This document shows, piece by piece, positions 21,591 through 36,252 of a stretch of 64,000 nucleotides of DNA. The notes under the pieces are model-generated. The model had not been told where the DNA came from. It saw only the letters and a list, made by a program, of their open reading frames with translations, and did not search any database. Each line of letters starts with the position of its first letter. Position 1 is the first letter of the stretch. The stretch is from contig BTRK01000001.1 of the NCBI GenBank assembly GCA_036245805.1, positions 9,672,001 to 9,736,000 of the forward strand, given 5' to 3'. This DNA is from Pristionchus mayeri. Its lineage: Eukaryota > Nematoda > Chromadorea > Rhabditida > Neodiplogasteridae. The translations under genes and the position numbers were made by a program.

Positions 21591-24500
21591 CATTATAAAG
21601 TAACATCTAGAAAATGTGAAAAAAATGGCAATGTCCCATAAGCATCACAGCTAGAGTTTGCATGAATTGACGCAGCTAAAATGATAGAAGTTTTCTAAAT
21701 GTGCTAATTAACATATTCCCTAAATTTCAGCAGTATGGGCGCATTCTCTTCTCTGTTATTTCATTATAAAGTAACATCTAGAAAATGTGAAAAAAATGGC
21801 AATGTCCCATAAGCATCACAGCTAGAGTTTGCATGAATTGACGCAGCTAAAATGATAGAAGTTTTCTAAATGTGCTAATTAACATATTCCCTAAATTTCA
21901 GCATTATGGGCGCATTCTCTTCTCTGTTATTTCATTCCAAAGCAAAATCTAGAAAATGTGAAAAAATGGCAATGTCCCATAAGCATCACAGCTGTAGTTT
22001 GCATGAATTGACGCAACTAAAATTATAGAAGTTTTCTAAATGTGCTAATTAACATATTCCCTAAATTTCAGCATTATGGGCGCATTCTCTTCTCTGTTAT
22101 TTCATTCCAAAGCAAAATCGAGAAAATGTGAAAAAATGGCAATGTCCCATAAGCATCACAGCTGTAGTTTGCATGAATTGACGCAAATAAAATGATAGAA
22201 GTTTTCTAAATGTGCTAATTAACATATTCCCTAAATTTCAGCATTATGGGCGCATTCTCTTCTCTGTTATTTCATTCCAAAGCAAAATCTAGAAAATGTG
22301 GAAAAATGGCAATGTCCCATAAGCATCACAGCTAGAGTTTGCATGAATTGACGCAGCTAAAATGATAGAAGTTTTCTAAATGTGCTAATTAACATATTCC
22401 CTAAATTTCAGCAGTATGGGCGCATTCTCTTCTCTGTTATTTCATTATAAAGTAACATCTAGAAAATGTGAAAAAAATGGCAATGTCCCATAAGCATCAC
22501 AGCTAGAGTTTGCATGAATTGACGCAGCTAAAATGATAGAAGTTTTCTAAATGTGCTAATTAACATATTCCCTAAATTTCAGCATTATGGGCGCATTCTC
22601 TTCTCTGTTATTTCATTCCAAAGCAAAATCTAGAAAATGTGAAAAAATGGCAATGTCCCATAAGCATCACAGCTGTAGTTTGCATGAATTCTCGCAACCA
22701 AAATGATAGAAGTTTTCTAAATGTGCTAATTAACATATTCCCTAAATTTCAGCATTATGGGCGCATTCTCTTCTCTGTTATTTCATTCCAAAGCAAAATC
22801 TAGAAAATGTGAAAAATGGCAATGTCCCATAAGCATCACAGCTGTAGTTTGCATGAATTCTCGCAACCAAAATGATAGAAGTTTTCTAAATGTGCTAATT
22901 AACATATTCCCTAAATTTCAACATTATGGGCGCATTCTCTTCTCTGTTATTTCATTCCAAAGCAAAATCTAGAAAATGTGGAAAAATGGCAATGTCCCAT
23001 AAGCATCACAGCTAGAGTTTGCATGAATTGACGCAGCTAAAATGATAGAAGTTTTCTAAATGTGCTAATTAACATATTCCCTAAATTTCAGCAGTATGGG
23101 CGCATTCTCTTCTCTGTTATTTCATTATAAAGTAACATCTAGAAAATGTGAAAAAAATGGCAATGTCCCATAAGCATCACAGCTAGAGTTTGCATGAATT
23201 GACGCAGCTAAAATGATAGAAGTTTTCTAAATGTGCTAATTAACATATTCCCTAAATTTCAGCAGTATGGGCGCATTCTCTTCTCTGTTATTTCATTATA
23301 AAGTAACATCTAGAAAATGTGAAAAAAATGGCAATGTCCCATAAGCATCACAGCTAGAGTTTGCATGAATTGACGCAGCTAAAATGATAGAAGTTTTCTA
23401 AATGTGCTAATTAACATATTCCCTAAATTTCAGCATTATGGGCGCATTCTCTTCTCTGTTATTTCATTCCAAAGCAAAATCTAGAAAATGTGAAAAAATG
23501 GCAATGTCCCATAAGCATCACAGCTGTAGTTTGCATGAATTGACGCAACTAAAATTATAGAAGTTTTCTAAATGTGCTAATTAACATATTCCCTAAATTT
23601 CAGCATTATGGGCGCATTCTCTTCTCTGTTATTTCATTCCAAAGCAAAATCGAGAAAATGTGAAAAAATGGCAATGTCCCATAAGCATCACAGCTGTAGT
23701 TTGCATGAATTGACGCAAATAAAATGATAGAAGTTTTCTAAATGTGCTAATTAACATATTCCCTAAATTTCAGCATTATGGGCGCATTCTCTTCTCTGTT
23801 ATTTCATTCCAAAGCAAAATCTAGAAAATGTGGAAAAATGGCAATGTCCCATAAGCATCACAGCTAGAGTTTGCATGAATTGACGCAGCTAAAATGATAG
23901 AAGTTTTCTAAATGTGCTAATTAACATATTCCCTAAATTTCAGCAGTATGGGCGCATTCTCTTCTCTGTTATTTCATTATAAAGTAACATCTAGAAAATG
24001 TGAAAAAAATGGCAATGTCCCATAAGCATCACAGCTAGAGTTTGCATGAATTGACGCAGCTAAAATGATAGAAGTTTTCTAAATGTGCTAATTAACATAT
24101 TCCCTAAATTTCAGCATTATGGGCGCATTCTCTTCTCTGTTATTTCATTCCAAAGCAAAATCTAGAAAATGTGAAAAAATGGCAATGTCCCATAAGCATC
24201 ACAGCTGTAGTTTGCATGAATTCTCGCAACCAAAATGATAGAAGTTTTCTAAATGTGCTAATTAACATATTCCCTAAATTTCAGCATTATGGGCGCATTC
24301 TCTTCTCTGTTATTTCATTCCAAAGCAAAATCTAGAAAATGTGAAAAATGGCAATGTCCCATAAGCATCACAGCTGTAGTTTGCATGAATTCTCGCAACC
24401 AAAATGATAGAAGTTTTCTAAATGTGCTAATTAACATATTCCCTAAATTTCAGCATTATGGGCGCATTCTCTTCTCTGTTATTACATTCCAAAGCAAAAT

Positions 24501-26700
24501 CTAGAAAATGTGAAAAAATGGCAATGTCCCATAAGCATCACAGCTGTAGTTTGCATGAATTGACGCAACTAAAATTATAGAAGTTTTCTAAATGTGCTAA
24601 TTTACATATTCCCTAAAATTCAGCATTATGGGCGCATTCTCTTCTCTGTTATTTCATTCCAAAGCAAAATCTAGAAAATGTGGAAAAATGGCAATGTCCC
24701 ATAAGCATCACAGCTAGAGTTTGCATGAATTGACGCAGCTAAAATGATAGAAGTTTTCTAAATGTGCTAATTAACATATTCCCTAAATTTCAGCAGTATG
24801 GGCGCATTCTCTTCTCTGTTATTTCATTATAAAGTAACATCTAGAAAATGTGAAAAAAATGGCAATGTCCCATAAGCATCACAGCTAGAGTTTGCATGAA
24901 TTGACGCAGCTAAAATGATAGAAGTTTTCTAAATGTGCTAATTAACATATTCCCTAAATTTCAGCAGTATGGGCGCATTCTCTTCTCTGTTATTTCATTA
25001 TAAAGTAACATCTAGAAAATGTGAAAAAAATGGCAATGTCCCATAAGCATCACAGCTAGAGTTTGCATGAATTGACGCAGCTAAAATGATAGAAGTTTTC
25101 TAAATGTGCTAATTAACATATTCCCTAAATTTCAGCATTATGGGCGCATTCTCTTCTCTGTTATTTCATTCCAAAGCAAAATCTAGAAAATGTGAAAAAA
25201 TGGCAATGTCCCATAAGCATCACAGCTGTAGTTTGCATGAATTCTCGCAACCAAAATGATAGAAGTTTTCTAAATGTGCTAATTAACATATTCCCTAAAT
25301 TTCAGCATTATGGGCGCATTCTCTTCTCTGTTATTTCATTCCAAAGCAAAATCTAGAAAATGTGAAAAATGGCAATGTCCCATAAGCATCACAGCTGTAG
25401 TTTGCATGAATTCTCGCAACCAAAATGATAGAAGTTTTCTAAATGTGCTAATTAACATATTCCCTAAATTTCAGCATTATGGGCGCATTCTCTTCTCTGT
25501 TATTACATTCCAAAGCAAAATCTAGAAAATGTGAAAAAATGGCAATGTCCCATAAGCATCACAGCTGTAGTTTGCATGAATTGACGCAGCTAAAATGATA
25601 GAAGTTTTCTAAATGTGCTAATTAACATATTCCCTAAATTTCAGCAGTATGGGCGCATTCTCTTCTCTGTTATTTCATTATAAAGTAACATCTAGAAAAT
25701 GTGAAAAAAATGGCAATGTCCCATAAGCATCACAGCTAGAGTTTGCATGAATTGACGCAGCTAAAATGATAGAAGTTTTCTAAATGTGCTAATTAACATA
25801 TTCCCTAAATTTCAGCAGTATGGGCGCATTCTCTTCTCTGTTATTTCATTATAAAGTAACATCTAGAAAATGTGAAAAAAATGGCAATGTCCCATAAGCA
25901 TCACAGCTAGAGTTTGCATGAATTGACGCAGCTAAAATGATAGAAGTTTTCTAAATGTGCTAATTAACATATTCCCTAAATTTCAGCATTATGGGCGCAT
26001 TCTCTTCTCTGTTATTTCATTCCAAAGCAAAATCTAGAAAATGTGAAAAAATGGCAATGTCCCATAAGCATCACAGCTGTAGTTTGCATGAATTGACGCA
26101 ACTAAAATTATAGAAGTTTTCTAAATGTGCTAATTAACATATTCCCTAAATTTCAGCATTATGGGCGCATTCTCTTCTCTGTTATTTCATTCCAAAGCAA
26201 AATCGAGAAAATGTGAAAAAATGGCAATGTCCCATAAGCATCACAGCTGTAGTTTGCATGAATTGACGCAAATAAAATGATAGAAGTTTTCTAAATGTGC
26301 TAATTAACATATTCCCTAAATTTCAGCATTATGGGCGCATTCTCTTCTCTGTTATTTCATTCCAAAGCAAAATCTAGAAAATGTGGAAAAATGGCAATGT
26401 CCCATAAGCATCACAGCTAGAGTTTGCATGAATTGACGCAGCTAAAATGATAGAAGTTTTCTAAATGTGCTAATTAACATATTCCCTAAATTTCAGCAGT
26501 ATGGGCGCATTCTCTTCTCTGTTATTTCATTATAAAGTAACATCTAGAAAATGTGAAAAAAATGGCAATGTCCCATAAGCATCACAGCTAGAGTTTGCAT
26601 GAATTGACGCAGCTAAAATGATAGAAGTTTTCTAAATGTGCTAATTAACATATTCCCTAAATTTCAGCATTATGGGCGCATTCTCTTCTCTGTTATTTCA
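21591..26700 (+). repeat. Higher-order organisation marked by the CATTATAAAG subfamily
   Basis: The diagnostic CATTATAAAGTAACATCTAG occurs at about 21591, 21763, 22442, 23124, 23295, 23975, 24824, 24996, 25678, 25849 and 26528. Spacings alternate around 171 (adjacent pair), 680 (four monomers) and 849 (five monomers). Whole blocks recur, for example 21591 to 23124 (1533 bp, nine monomers) and 23124 to 24824 (1700 bp, ten monomers). Confidence 0.75.
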
Positions 26701-28000
26701 TTCCAAAGCAAAATCTAGAAAATGTGAAAAAATGGTAATGTCCCATAAGCATCACAGCTGTAGTTTGCATGAATTCTCGCAACCAAAATGATAGAAGTTT
26801 TCTAAATGTGCTAATTAACATATTCCCTAAATTTCAGCATTATGGGCGCATTCTCTTCTCTGTTATTTCATTCCAAAGCAAAATCTAGAAAATGTGAAAA
26901 ATGGCAATGTCCCATAAGCATCACAGCTGTAGTTTGCATGAATTCTCGCAACCAAAATGATAGAAGTTTTCTAAATGTGCTAATTAACATATTCCCTAAA
27001 TTTCAGCATTATGGGCGCATTCTCTTCTCTGTTATTACATTCCAAAGCAAAATCTAGAAAATGTGAAAAAATGGCAATGTCCCATAAGCATCACAGCTGT
27101 AGTTTGCATGAATTGACGCAACTAAAATTATAGAAGTTTTCTAAATGTGCTAATTTACATATTCCCTAAAATTCAGCATTATGGGCGCATTCTCTTCTCT
27201 GTTATTTCATTCCAAAGCAAAATCAAGAAAATGTGAAAAAATGGCAATGTCCCATAAGCATCACAGCTGTAGTTTGCATGAATTCTCGCAACCAAAATGA
27301 TAGAAGTTTTCTAAATGTGCTAATTAACATATTCCCTAAATTTCAGCATTATGGGCGCATTCTCTTCTCTGTTATTTCATTCCAAAGCAAAATCTAGAAA
27401 ATGTGAAAAATGGCAATGTCCCATAAGCATCACAGCTGTAGTTTGCATGAATTCTCGCAACCAAAATGATAGAAGTTTTCTAAATGTGCTAATTAACATA
27501 TTCCCTAAATTTCAGCATTATGGGCGCATTCTCTTCTCTGTTATTTCATTCCAAAGCAAAATCTAGAAAATGTGAAAAAATGGCAATGTCCCATAAGCAT
27601 CACAGCTGTAGTTTGCATGAATTCTCGCAACCAAAATGATAGAAGTTTTCTAAATGTGCTAATTAACATATTCCCTAAATTTCAGCATTATGGGCGCATT
27701 CTCTTCTCTGTTATTTCATTCCAAAGCAAAATCTAGAAAATGTGAAAAATGGCAATGTCCCATAAGCATCACAGCTGTAGTTTGCATGAATTCTCGCAAC
27801 CAAAATGATAGAAGTTTTCTAAATGTGCTAATTAACATATTCCCTAAATTTCAGCATTATGGGCGCATTCTCTTCTCTGTTATTTCATTCCAAAGCAAAA
27901 TCTAGAAAATGTGAAAAAATGGCAATGTCTCATAAGCATCACAGCTGTAGTTTGCATGAATTCTCGCAACTAAAATGATAGAAGTTTTCTAAATGTGCTA

Positions 28001-28022
28001 ATTAACATATTAATTAACATAC
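28001..28022. other. Satellite inversion junction with duplicated filler
   Basis: The forward array ends in TGCTAATTAACATAT. It is followed by a second TAATTAACATA, and then the reverse-strand monomer starts in mid-unit at CAAACTCTAGCTGTGATGC. The 11-bp stretch TAATTAACATA therefore occurs twice in tandem at the breakpoint, and the joint also creates the palindrome TTAATTAA. Everything right of this point in the window is in the opposite orientation. Confidence 0.93.
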
Positions 28023-31000
28023 AAACTCTAGCTGTGATGCTTATGGAACATTGCCATTTTTTTCACATTTTCTAGATGTTACTTTAGAATGAAATAACAG
28101 AGAAGAGAATGCGCCCATAATGCTGAAATTTAGGGAATATGTTAATTAGCACATTTAGAAAACTTCTATAATTTTAGTTGCGAGAATTCATGCAGACTAC
28201 AGCTGTGATGCTTATGGAACATTGCCATTTTTTTCACATTTTCTAGATTTTGCTTTGGAATGAAATAACAGAGAAGAGAATGCGCCCATAATGCTGAAAT
28301 TTAGGGAATATGTTAATTAGCACATTTTGAAAACTTCTATCATTTTGGTTGCGAGAATTCATGCAAACTACAGCTGTGATGCTTATGGGACATTGCCATT
28401 TTTTTCACATTTTCTAGATGTTACTTTAGAATGAAATAACAGAGAAGAGAATGCGCCCATAATGCTGAAATTTAGGGAATATGTTAATTAGCACATTTAG
28501 AAAACTTCTATAATTTTAGTTGCGAGAATTCATGCAGACTACAGCTGTGATGCTTATGGGACATTGCCATTTTTTCACATTTTCTAGATATTGCTTTGGA
28601 ATGAAATAACAGAGAAGAGAATGCGCCCATAATGCTGAAATTTAGGGAATATGTTAATTAGCACATTTAGAAAACTTCTATCTTTTTAGTTGCGAGAATT
28701 CATGCAAACTACAGCTGTGATGCTTATGGGACATTGCCATTTTTTCACATTTTCTAGATTTTGCTTTGGAATGAAATAACAGAGAAGAGAATGCGCCCAT
28801 AATGCTGAAATTTAGGGAATATGTTAATTAGCACATTTAGAAAACTTCTATCATTTTAGCTGCGTCAATTCATGCAAACTCTAGCTGTGATGCTTATGGG
28901 ACTTTGCCATTTTTTTCACATTTTCTAGATGTTACTTTATAATGAAATAACAGAGAAGATAATGCGCCCATAATGCTGAAATTTAGGGAATATGTTAATT
29001 AGCACATTTAGAAAACTTCTAGCATTTTGGTTGCGAGAATTCATGCAAACTACAGCTGTGATGCTTATGGGACATTGCCATTTTTTCACATTTTCTAGAT
29101 TTTGCTTTGGAATGAAATAACAGAGAAGAGAATGCGCCCATAATGCTGAAATTTAGGGAATATGTTAATTAGCACATTTAGAAAACTTCTATCATTTTGG
29201 TTGCGAGAATTCATGCAAACTACAGCTGTGATGCTTATGGGACATTGCCATTTTTTCACATTTTCTAGATTTTGCTTTGGAACGAAATAACAGACTAGAG
29301 AATGCGCCCATAATGCTGAAATTTAGGGAATATGTTAATTAGCACATTTAGAAAACTTCTATAATTTTAGTTGCGAGAATTCATGCAAACTACAGCTGTG
29401 ATGCTTATGGAACATTGCCATTTTTTCACATTTTCTAGATTTTGCTTTGGAATGAAATAACAGAGAAGAGAATGCGCCCATACTGCTGAAATTTAGGGAA
29501 TATGTTAATTAGCACATTTAGAAAACTTATATAATTTTAGTTGCGAGAATTCATGCAGACTACAGCTGTGATGCTTATGGGACATTGCCATTTTTTCACA
29601 TTTTCTAGATTTTGCTTTGGAATGAAATAACAGAGAAGAGAATGCGCCCATACTGCTGAAATTTAGGGAATATGTTAATTAGCACATTTAGAAAACTTCT
29701 ATCATTTTATTTGCGTCAATTCATGCATACTACAGCTGTGATGCTTATGGGACATTGCCATTTTTTCACATTTTTTAGATTTTGCTTTGGAATGAAATAA
29801 CAGAGAAGAGAATGCGCCCATAATGCTGAAATTTAGGGAATATGTTAATTAGCACATTTAGAAAACTTCTATCATTTTGGTTGCGAGAATTCATGCAAAC
29901 TACAGCTGTGATGCTTATGGGACATTGCCATTTTTTCACATTTTCTAGATTTTGCTTTGGAATGAAATAACAGAGAAGAGAATGCGCCCATAATGCTGAA
30001 ATTTAGGGAATATGTTAATTAGCACATTTAGAAAACTTATATAATTTTAGTTGCGAGAATTCATGCAGACTACAGCTGTGATGCTTATGGGACATTGCCA
30101 TTTTTTCACATTTTCTAGATATTGCTTTGGAATGAAATAACAGAGAAGAGAATGCGCCCATAATGCTGAAATTTAGGGAATATGTTAATTAGCACATTTA
30201 GAAAACTTCTATCTTTTTAGTTGCGAGAATTCATGCAAACTACAGCTGTGATGCTTATGGGACATTGCCATTTTTTCACATTTTCTAGATTTTGCTTTGG
30301 AATGAAATAACAGAGAAGAGAATGCGCCCATAATGCTGAAATTTAGGGAATATGTTAATTAGCACATTTAGAAAACTTCTATCATTTTGGTTGCGAGAAT
30401 TCATGCAAACTACAGCTGTGATGCTTATGGGACATTGCCATTTTTTCACATTTTCTAGATTTTGCTTTGGAATGAAATAACAGAGAAGAGAATGCGCCCA
30501 TAATGCTGAAATTTAGGGAATATGTTAATTAGCACATTTAGAAAACTTCTATCATTTTAGCTGCGTCAATTCATTCAAACTATAGCTGTGATGCTTATGG
30601 AACATTGCCATTTTTTTCACATTTTCTAGATGTTACTTTAGAATGAAATAACAGAGAAGAGAATGCGCCCATAATGCTGAAATTTAGGGAATATGTTAAT
30701 TAGCACATTTAGAAAACTTATATAATTTTAGTTGCGAGAATTCATGCAGACTACAGCTGTGATGCTTATGGGACATTGCCATTTTTTCACATTTTCTAGA
30801 TATTGCTTTGGAATGAAATAACAGAGAAGAGAATGCGCCCATAATGCTGAAATTTAGGGAATATGTTAATTAGCACATTTAGAAAACTTCTATCTTTTTA
30901 GTTGCGAGAATTCATGCAAACTACAGCTGTGATGCTTATGGGACATTGCCATTTTTTCACATTTTCTAGATTTTGCTTTGGAATGAAATAACAGAGAAGA

Positions 31001-34000
31001 GAATGCGCCCATAATGCTGAAATTTAGGGAATATGTTAATTAGCACATTTAGAAAACTTCTATCATTTTGGTTGCGAGAATTCATGCAAACTACAGCTGT
31101 GATGCTTATGGGACATTGCCATTTTTTCACATTTTCTAGATTTTGCTTTGGAATGAAATAACAGAGAAGAGAATGCGCCCATAATGCTGAAATTTAGGGA
31201 ATATGTTAATTAGCACATTTAGAAAACTTCTATCTTTTTAGTTGCGAGAATTCATGCAGACTACAGCTGTGATGCTTATGGGACATTGCCATTTTTTCAC
31301 ATTTTCTAGATTTTGCTTTGGAACGAAATAACAGAGAAGAGAATGCGCCCATAATGCTGAAATTTAGGGAATATGTTAATTAGCACATTTAGAAAACTTC
31401 TATCATTTTGGTTGCGAGAATTCATGCAGACTACAGCTGTGATGCTTATGGGACATTGCCATTTTTTCACATTTTCTAGATATTGCTTTGGAATGAAATA
31501 ACAGAGAAGAGAATGCGCCCATAATGCTGAAATTTAGGGAATATGTTAATTAGCACATTTAGAAAACTTCTATCATTTTGGTTGCGAGAATTCATGCAAA
31601 CTACAGCTGTGATGCTTATGGGACATTGCCATTTTTTCACATTTTCTAGATTTTGCTTTGGAATGAAATAACAGAGAAGAGAATGCGCCCATAATGCTGA
31701 AATTTAGGGAATATGTTAATTAGCACATTTAGAAAACTTCTATCATTTTAGCTGCGTCAATTCATGCAAACTACAGCTGTGATGCTTATGGGACATTGCC
31801 ATTTTTTCACATTTTCTAGATTTTGCTTTGGAACGAAATAACAGAGAAGAGAATGCGCCCATAATGCTGAAATTTAGGGAATATGTTAATTAGCACATTT
31901 AGAAAACTTCTATAATTTTAGTTGCGTCAATTCATGCAAACTACAGCAGTGATGCTTATGGGACATTGCCATTTTTTTCACATTTTCTAGATTTTGCTTT
32001 GGAATGAAATAACAGAGAAGAGAATGCGCCCATACTGCTGAAATTTAGAGAATATGTTAATTAGCACATTTAGAAAACTTCTATCATTTTAGCTGCGTCA
32101 ATTCATTCAAACTATAGCTATGATGCTTATGGAACATTGCCATTTTTTTCACATTTTCTAGATGTTACTTTAGAATGAAATAACAGAGAAGAGAATGCGC
32201 CCATAATGCTGAAATTTAGGGAATATGTTAATTAGCACATTTAGAAAACTTATATAATTTTAGTTGCGAGAATTCATGCAGACTACAGCTGTGATGCTTA
32301 TGGGACATTGCCATTTTTTCACATTTTCTAGATATTGCTTTGGAATGAAATAACAGAGAAGAGAATGCGCCCATAATGCTGAAATTTAGGGAATATGTTA
32401 ATTAGCACATTTAGAAAACTTCTATCTTTTTAGTTGCGAGAATTCATGCAAACTACAGCTGTGATGCTTATGGGACATTGCCATTTTTTCACATTTTCTA
32501 GATTTTGCTTTGGAATGAAATAACAGAGAAGAGAATGCGCCCATAATGCTGAAATTTAGGGAATATGTTAATTAGCACATTTAGAAAACTTCTATCATTT
32601 TGGTTGCGAGAATTCATGCAAACTACAGCTGTGATGCTTATGGGACATTGCCATTTTTTTACATTTTCTAGATTTTGCTTTGGAATGAAATAACAGAGAA
32701 GAGAATGCGCCCATAATGCTGAAATTTAGGGAATATGTTAATTAGCACATTTAGAAAACTTCTATCTTTTTAGTTGCGAGAATTCATGCAGACTACAGCT
32801 GTGATGCTTATGGGACATTGCCATTTTTTCACATTTTCTAGATTTTGCTTTGGAACGAAATAACAGAGAAGAGAATGCGCCCATAATGCTGAAATTTAGA
32901 GAATATGTTAATTAGCACATTTAGAAAACTTCTATCATTTTAGCTGCGTCAATTCATTCAAACTATAGCTATGATGCTTATGGAACATTGCCATTTTTTT
33001 CACATTTTCTAGATGTTACTTTAGAATGAAATAACAGAGAAGAGAATGCGCCCATAATGCTGAAATTTAGGGAATATGTTAATTAGCACATTTAGAAAAC
33101 TTCTATAATTTTAGTTGCGTCAATTCATGCAAACTACAGCTGTGATGCTTATGGGACATTGCCATTTTTTTCACATTTTCTAGATTTTGCTTTGGAATGA
33201 AATAACAGAGAAGAGAATGCGCCCATACTGCTGAAATTTAGAGAATATGTTAATTAGCACATTTAGAAAACTTCTATCATTTTAGCTGCGTCAATTCATT
33301 CAAACTATAGCTGTGATGCTTATGGAACATTGCCATTTTTTTCACATTTTCTAGATGTTACTTTAGAATGAAATAACAGAGAAGAGAATGCGCCCATAAT
33401 GCTGAAATTTAGGGAATATGTTAATTAGCACATTTAGAAAACTTCTATAATTTTAGTTGCGAGAATTCATGCAGACTACAGCTGTGATGCTTATGGGACA
33501 TTGCCATTTTTTCACATTTTCTAGATTTTGCTTTGGAACGAAATAACAGACTAGAGAATGCGCCCATAATGCTGAAATTTAGGGAATATGTTAATTAGCA
33601 CATTTAGAAAACTTCTATAATTTTAGTTGCGAGAATTCATGCAGACTACAGCTGTGATGCTTATGGGACATTGCCATTTTTTTCACATTTTCTAGATGTT
33701 ACTTTAGAATGAAATAACAGAGAAGAGAATGCGCCCATAATGCTGAAATTTAGGGAATATGTTAATTAGCACATTTAGAAAACTTCTATAATTTTAGTTG
33801 CGAGAATTCATGCAGACTACAGCTGTGATGCTTATGGGACATTGCCATTTTTTCACATTTTCTAGATATTGCTTTGGAATGAAATAACAGAGAAGAGAAT
33901 GCGCCCATAATGCTGAAATTTAGGGAATATGTTAATTAGCACATTTAGAAAACTTCTATAATTTTAGTTGCGAGAATTCATGCAGACTACAGCTGTGATG

Positions 34001-36252
34001 CTTATGGGACATTGCCATTTTTTTCACATTTTCTAGATGTTACTTTAGAATGAAATAACAGAGAAGAGAATGCGCCCATAATGCTGAAATTTAGGGAATA
34101 TGTTAATTAGCACATTTAGAAAACTTCTATCTTTTTAGTTGCGAGAATTCATGCAAACTACAGCTGTGATGCTTATGGGACATTGCCATTTTTTCACATT
34201 TTCTAGATTTTGCTTTGGAACGAAATAACAGACTAGAGAATGCGCCCATAATGCTGAAATTTAGGGAATATGTTAATTAGCACATTTAGAAAACTTCTAT
34301 AATTTTAGTTGCGTCAATTCATGCAAACTACAGCTGTGATGCTTATGGGACATTGCCATTTTTTTCACATTTTCTAGATGTTACTTTAGAATGAAATAAC
34401 AGAGAAGAGAATGCGCCCATAATGCTGAAATTTAGGGAATATGTTAATTAGCACATTTAGAAAACTTCTATAATTTTAGTTGCGAGAATTCATGCAGACT
34501 ACAGCTGTGATGCTTATGGGACATTGCCATTTTTTCACATTTTCTAGATATTGCTTTGGAATGAAATAACAGAGAAGAGAATGCGCCCATAATGCTGAAA
34601 TTTAGGGAATATGTTAATTAGCACATTTAGAAAACTTCTATCATTTTAGCTGCGTCAATTCATGCAAACTCTAGCTGTGATGCTTATGGGACATTGCCAT
34701 TTTTTTCACATTTTCTAGATGTTACTTAATAATGAAATAACAGAGAAGAGAATGCACCCATAATGCTGAAATTTAGGGAATATGTTAATTAGCACATTTA
34801 GAAAACTTCTAGCATTTTGGTTGCGAGAATTCATGCAAACTACAGCTGTGATGCTTATGGGACATTGCCATTTTTTCACATTTTCTAGATTTTTCTTTGG
34901 AATGAAATAACAGAGAAGAGAATGCGCCCATACTGCTGAAATTTAGGGAATATGTTAATTAGCACATTTAGAAAACTTCTATCATATTATTTGCGTCAAT
35001 TCATGCATACTACAGCTGTGATGCTTATGGGACATTGCCATTTTTCCACATTTTCTAGATTTTGCTTTGGAATGAAATAACAGAGAAGAGAATGCGCCCA
35101 TAATGCTGAAATTTAGGGAATATGTTAATTAGCACATTTAGAAAACTTCTATCATTTTGGTTGCGAGAATTCATGCAAACTACAGCTGTGATGCTTATGG
35201 GACATTGCCATTTTTTCACATTTTCTAGATTTTGCTTTGGAATGAAATAACAGAGAAGAGAATGCGCCCATAATGCTGAAATTTAGGGAATATGTTAATT
35301 AGCACATTTAGAAAACTTCTATCTTTTTAGTTGCGAGAATTCATGCAAACTACAGCTGTGATGCTTATGGGACATTGCCATTTTTTCACATTTTCTAGAT
35401 ATTGCTTTGGAATGAAATAACAGAGAAGAGAATGCGCCCATAATGCTGAAATTTAGGGAATATGTTAATTAGCACATTTAGAAAACTTCTATAATTTTAG
35501 TTGCGAGAATTCATGCAGACTACAGCTGTGATGCTTATGGGACATTGCCATTTTTTTCACATTTTCTAGATGTTACTTTAGAATGAAATAACAGAGAAGA
35601 GAATGCGCCCATAATGCTGAAATTTAGGGAATATGTTAATTAGCACATTTAGAAAACTTCTATCTTTTTAGTTGCGAGAATTCATGCAAACTACAGCTGT
35701 GATGCTTATGGGACATTGCCATTTTTTCACATTTTCTAGATTTTGCTTTGGAATGAAATAACAGAGAAGAGAATGCGCCCATAATGCTGAAATTTAGGGA
35801 ATATGTTAATTAGCACATTTAGAAAACTTCTATCTTTTTAGTTGCGAGAATTCATGCAAACTACAGCTGTGATGCTTATGGGACATTGCCATTTTTTCAC
35901 ATTTTCTAGATTTTGCTTTGGAATGAAATAACAGAGAAGAGAATGCGCCCATAATGCTGAAATTTAGGGAATATGTTAATTAGCACATTTAGAAAACTTC
36001 TATCTTTTTAGTTGCGAGAATTCATGCAAACTACAGCTGTGATGCTTATGGGACATTGCCATTTTTTCACATTTTCTAGATATTGCTTTGGAATGAAATA
36101 ACAGAGAAGAGAATGCGCCCATAATGCTGAAATTTAGGGAATATGTTAATTAGCACATTTAGAAAACTTCTATCATTTTAGCTGCGTCAATTCATGCAAA
36201 CTCTAGCTGTGATGCTTATGGGACATTGCCATTTTTTTCACATTTTCTAGAT

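Larger units (their letters stand above)
19709..28010 (+). repeat. Satellite DNA array, forward orientation (block A2)
   Basis: About 49 monomers of the same 170-bp satellite as block A1, resuming at the exact base where the transposon entered. From 21591 a distinct monomer subfamily appears, with CATTATAAAGTAACATCTAG in place of CATTCCAAAGCAAAATCTAG, AGCTAGAGTTTG and seven A residues after GTG. I did not see this subfamily in block A1. Monomers lacking two A residues (GTGAAAAATGG) create the repeated 71-codon frames at 20885, 22757, 24289, 25310, 26842, 27351 and 27690. No gene is present. Confidence 0.97.

Noticed and set aside
20885..27905. Seven near-identical 71-codon reading frames (20885, 22757, 24289, 25310, 26842, 27351, 27690), plus a 75-codon one at 6438-6665
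   Set aside because: They are products of the satellite monomer. They open only where A-run length variants shift the frame across two monomers, and they end at the next CTAG. There is no independent sign of a gene.
1..28010. CRISPR-like regular repetition
   Set aside because: The whole 170-bp unit repeats without unique spacers, so this is ordinary tandem satellite DNA.
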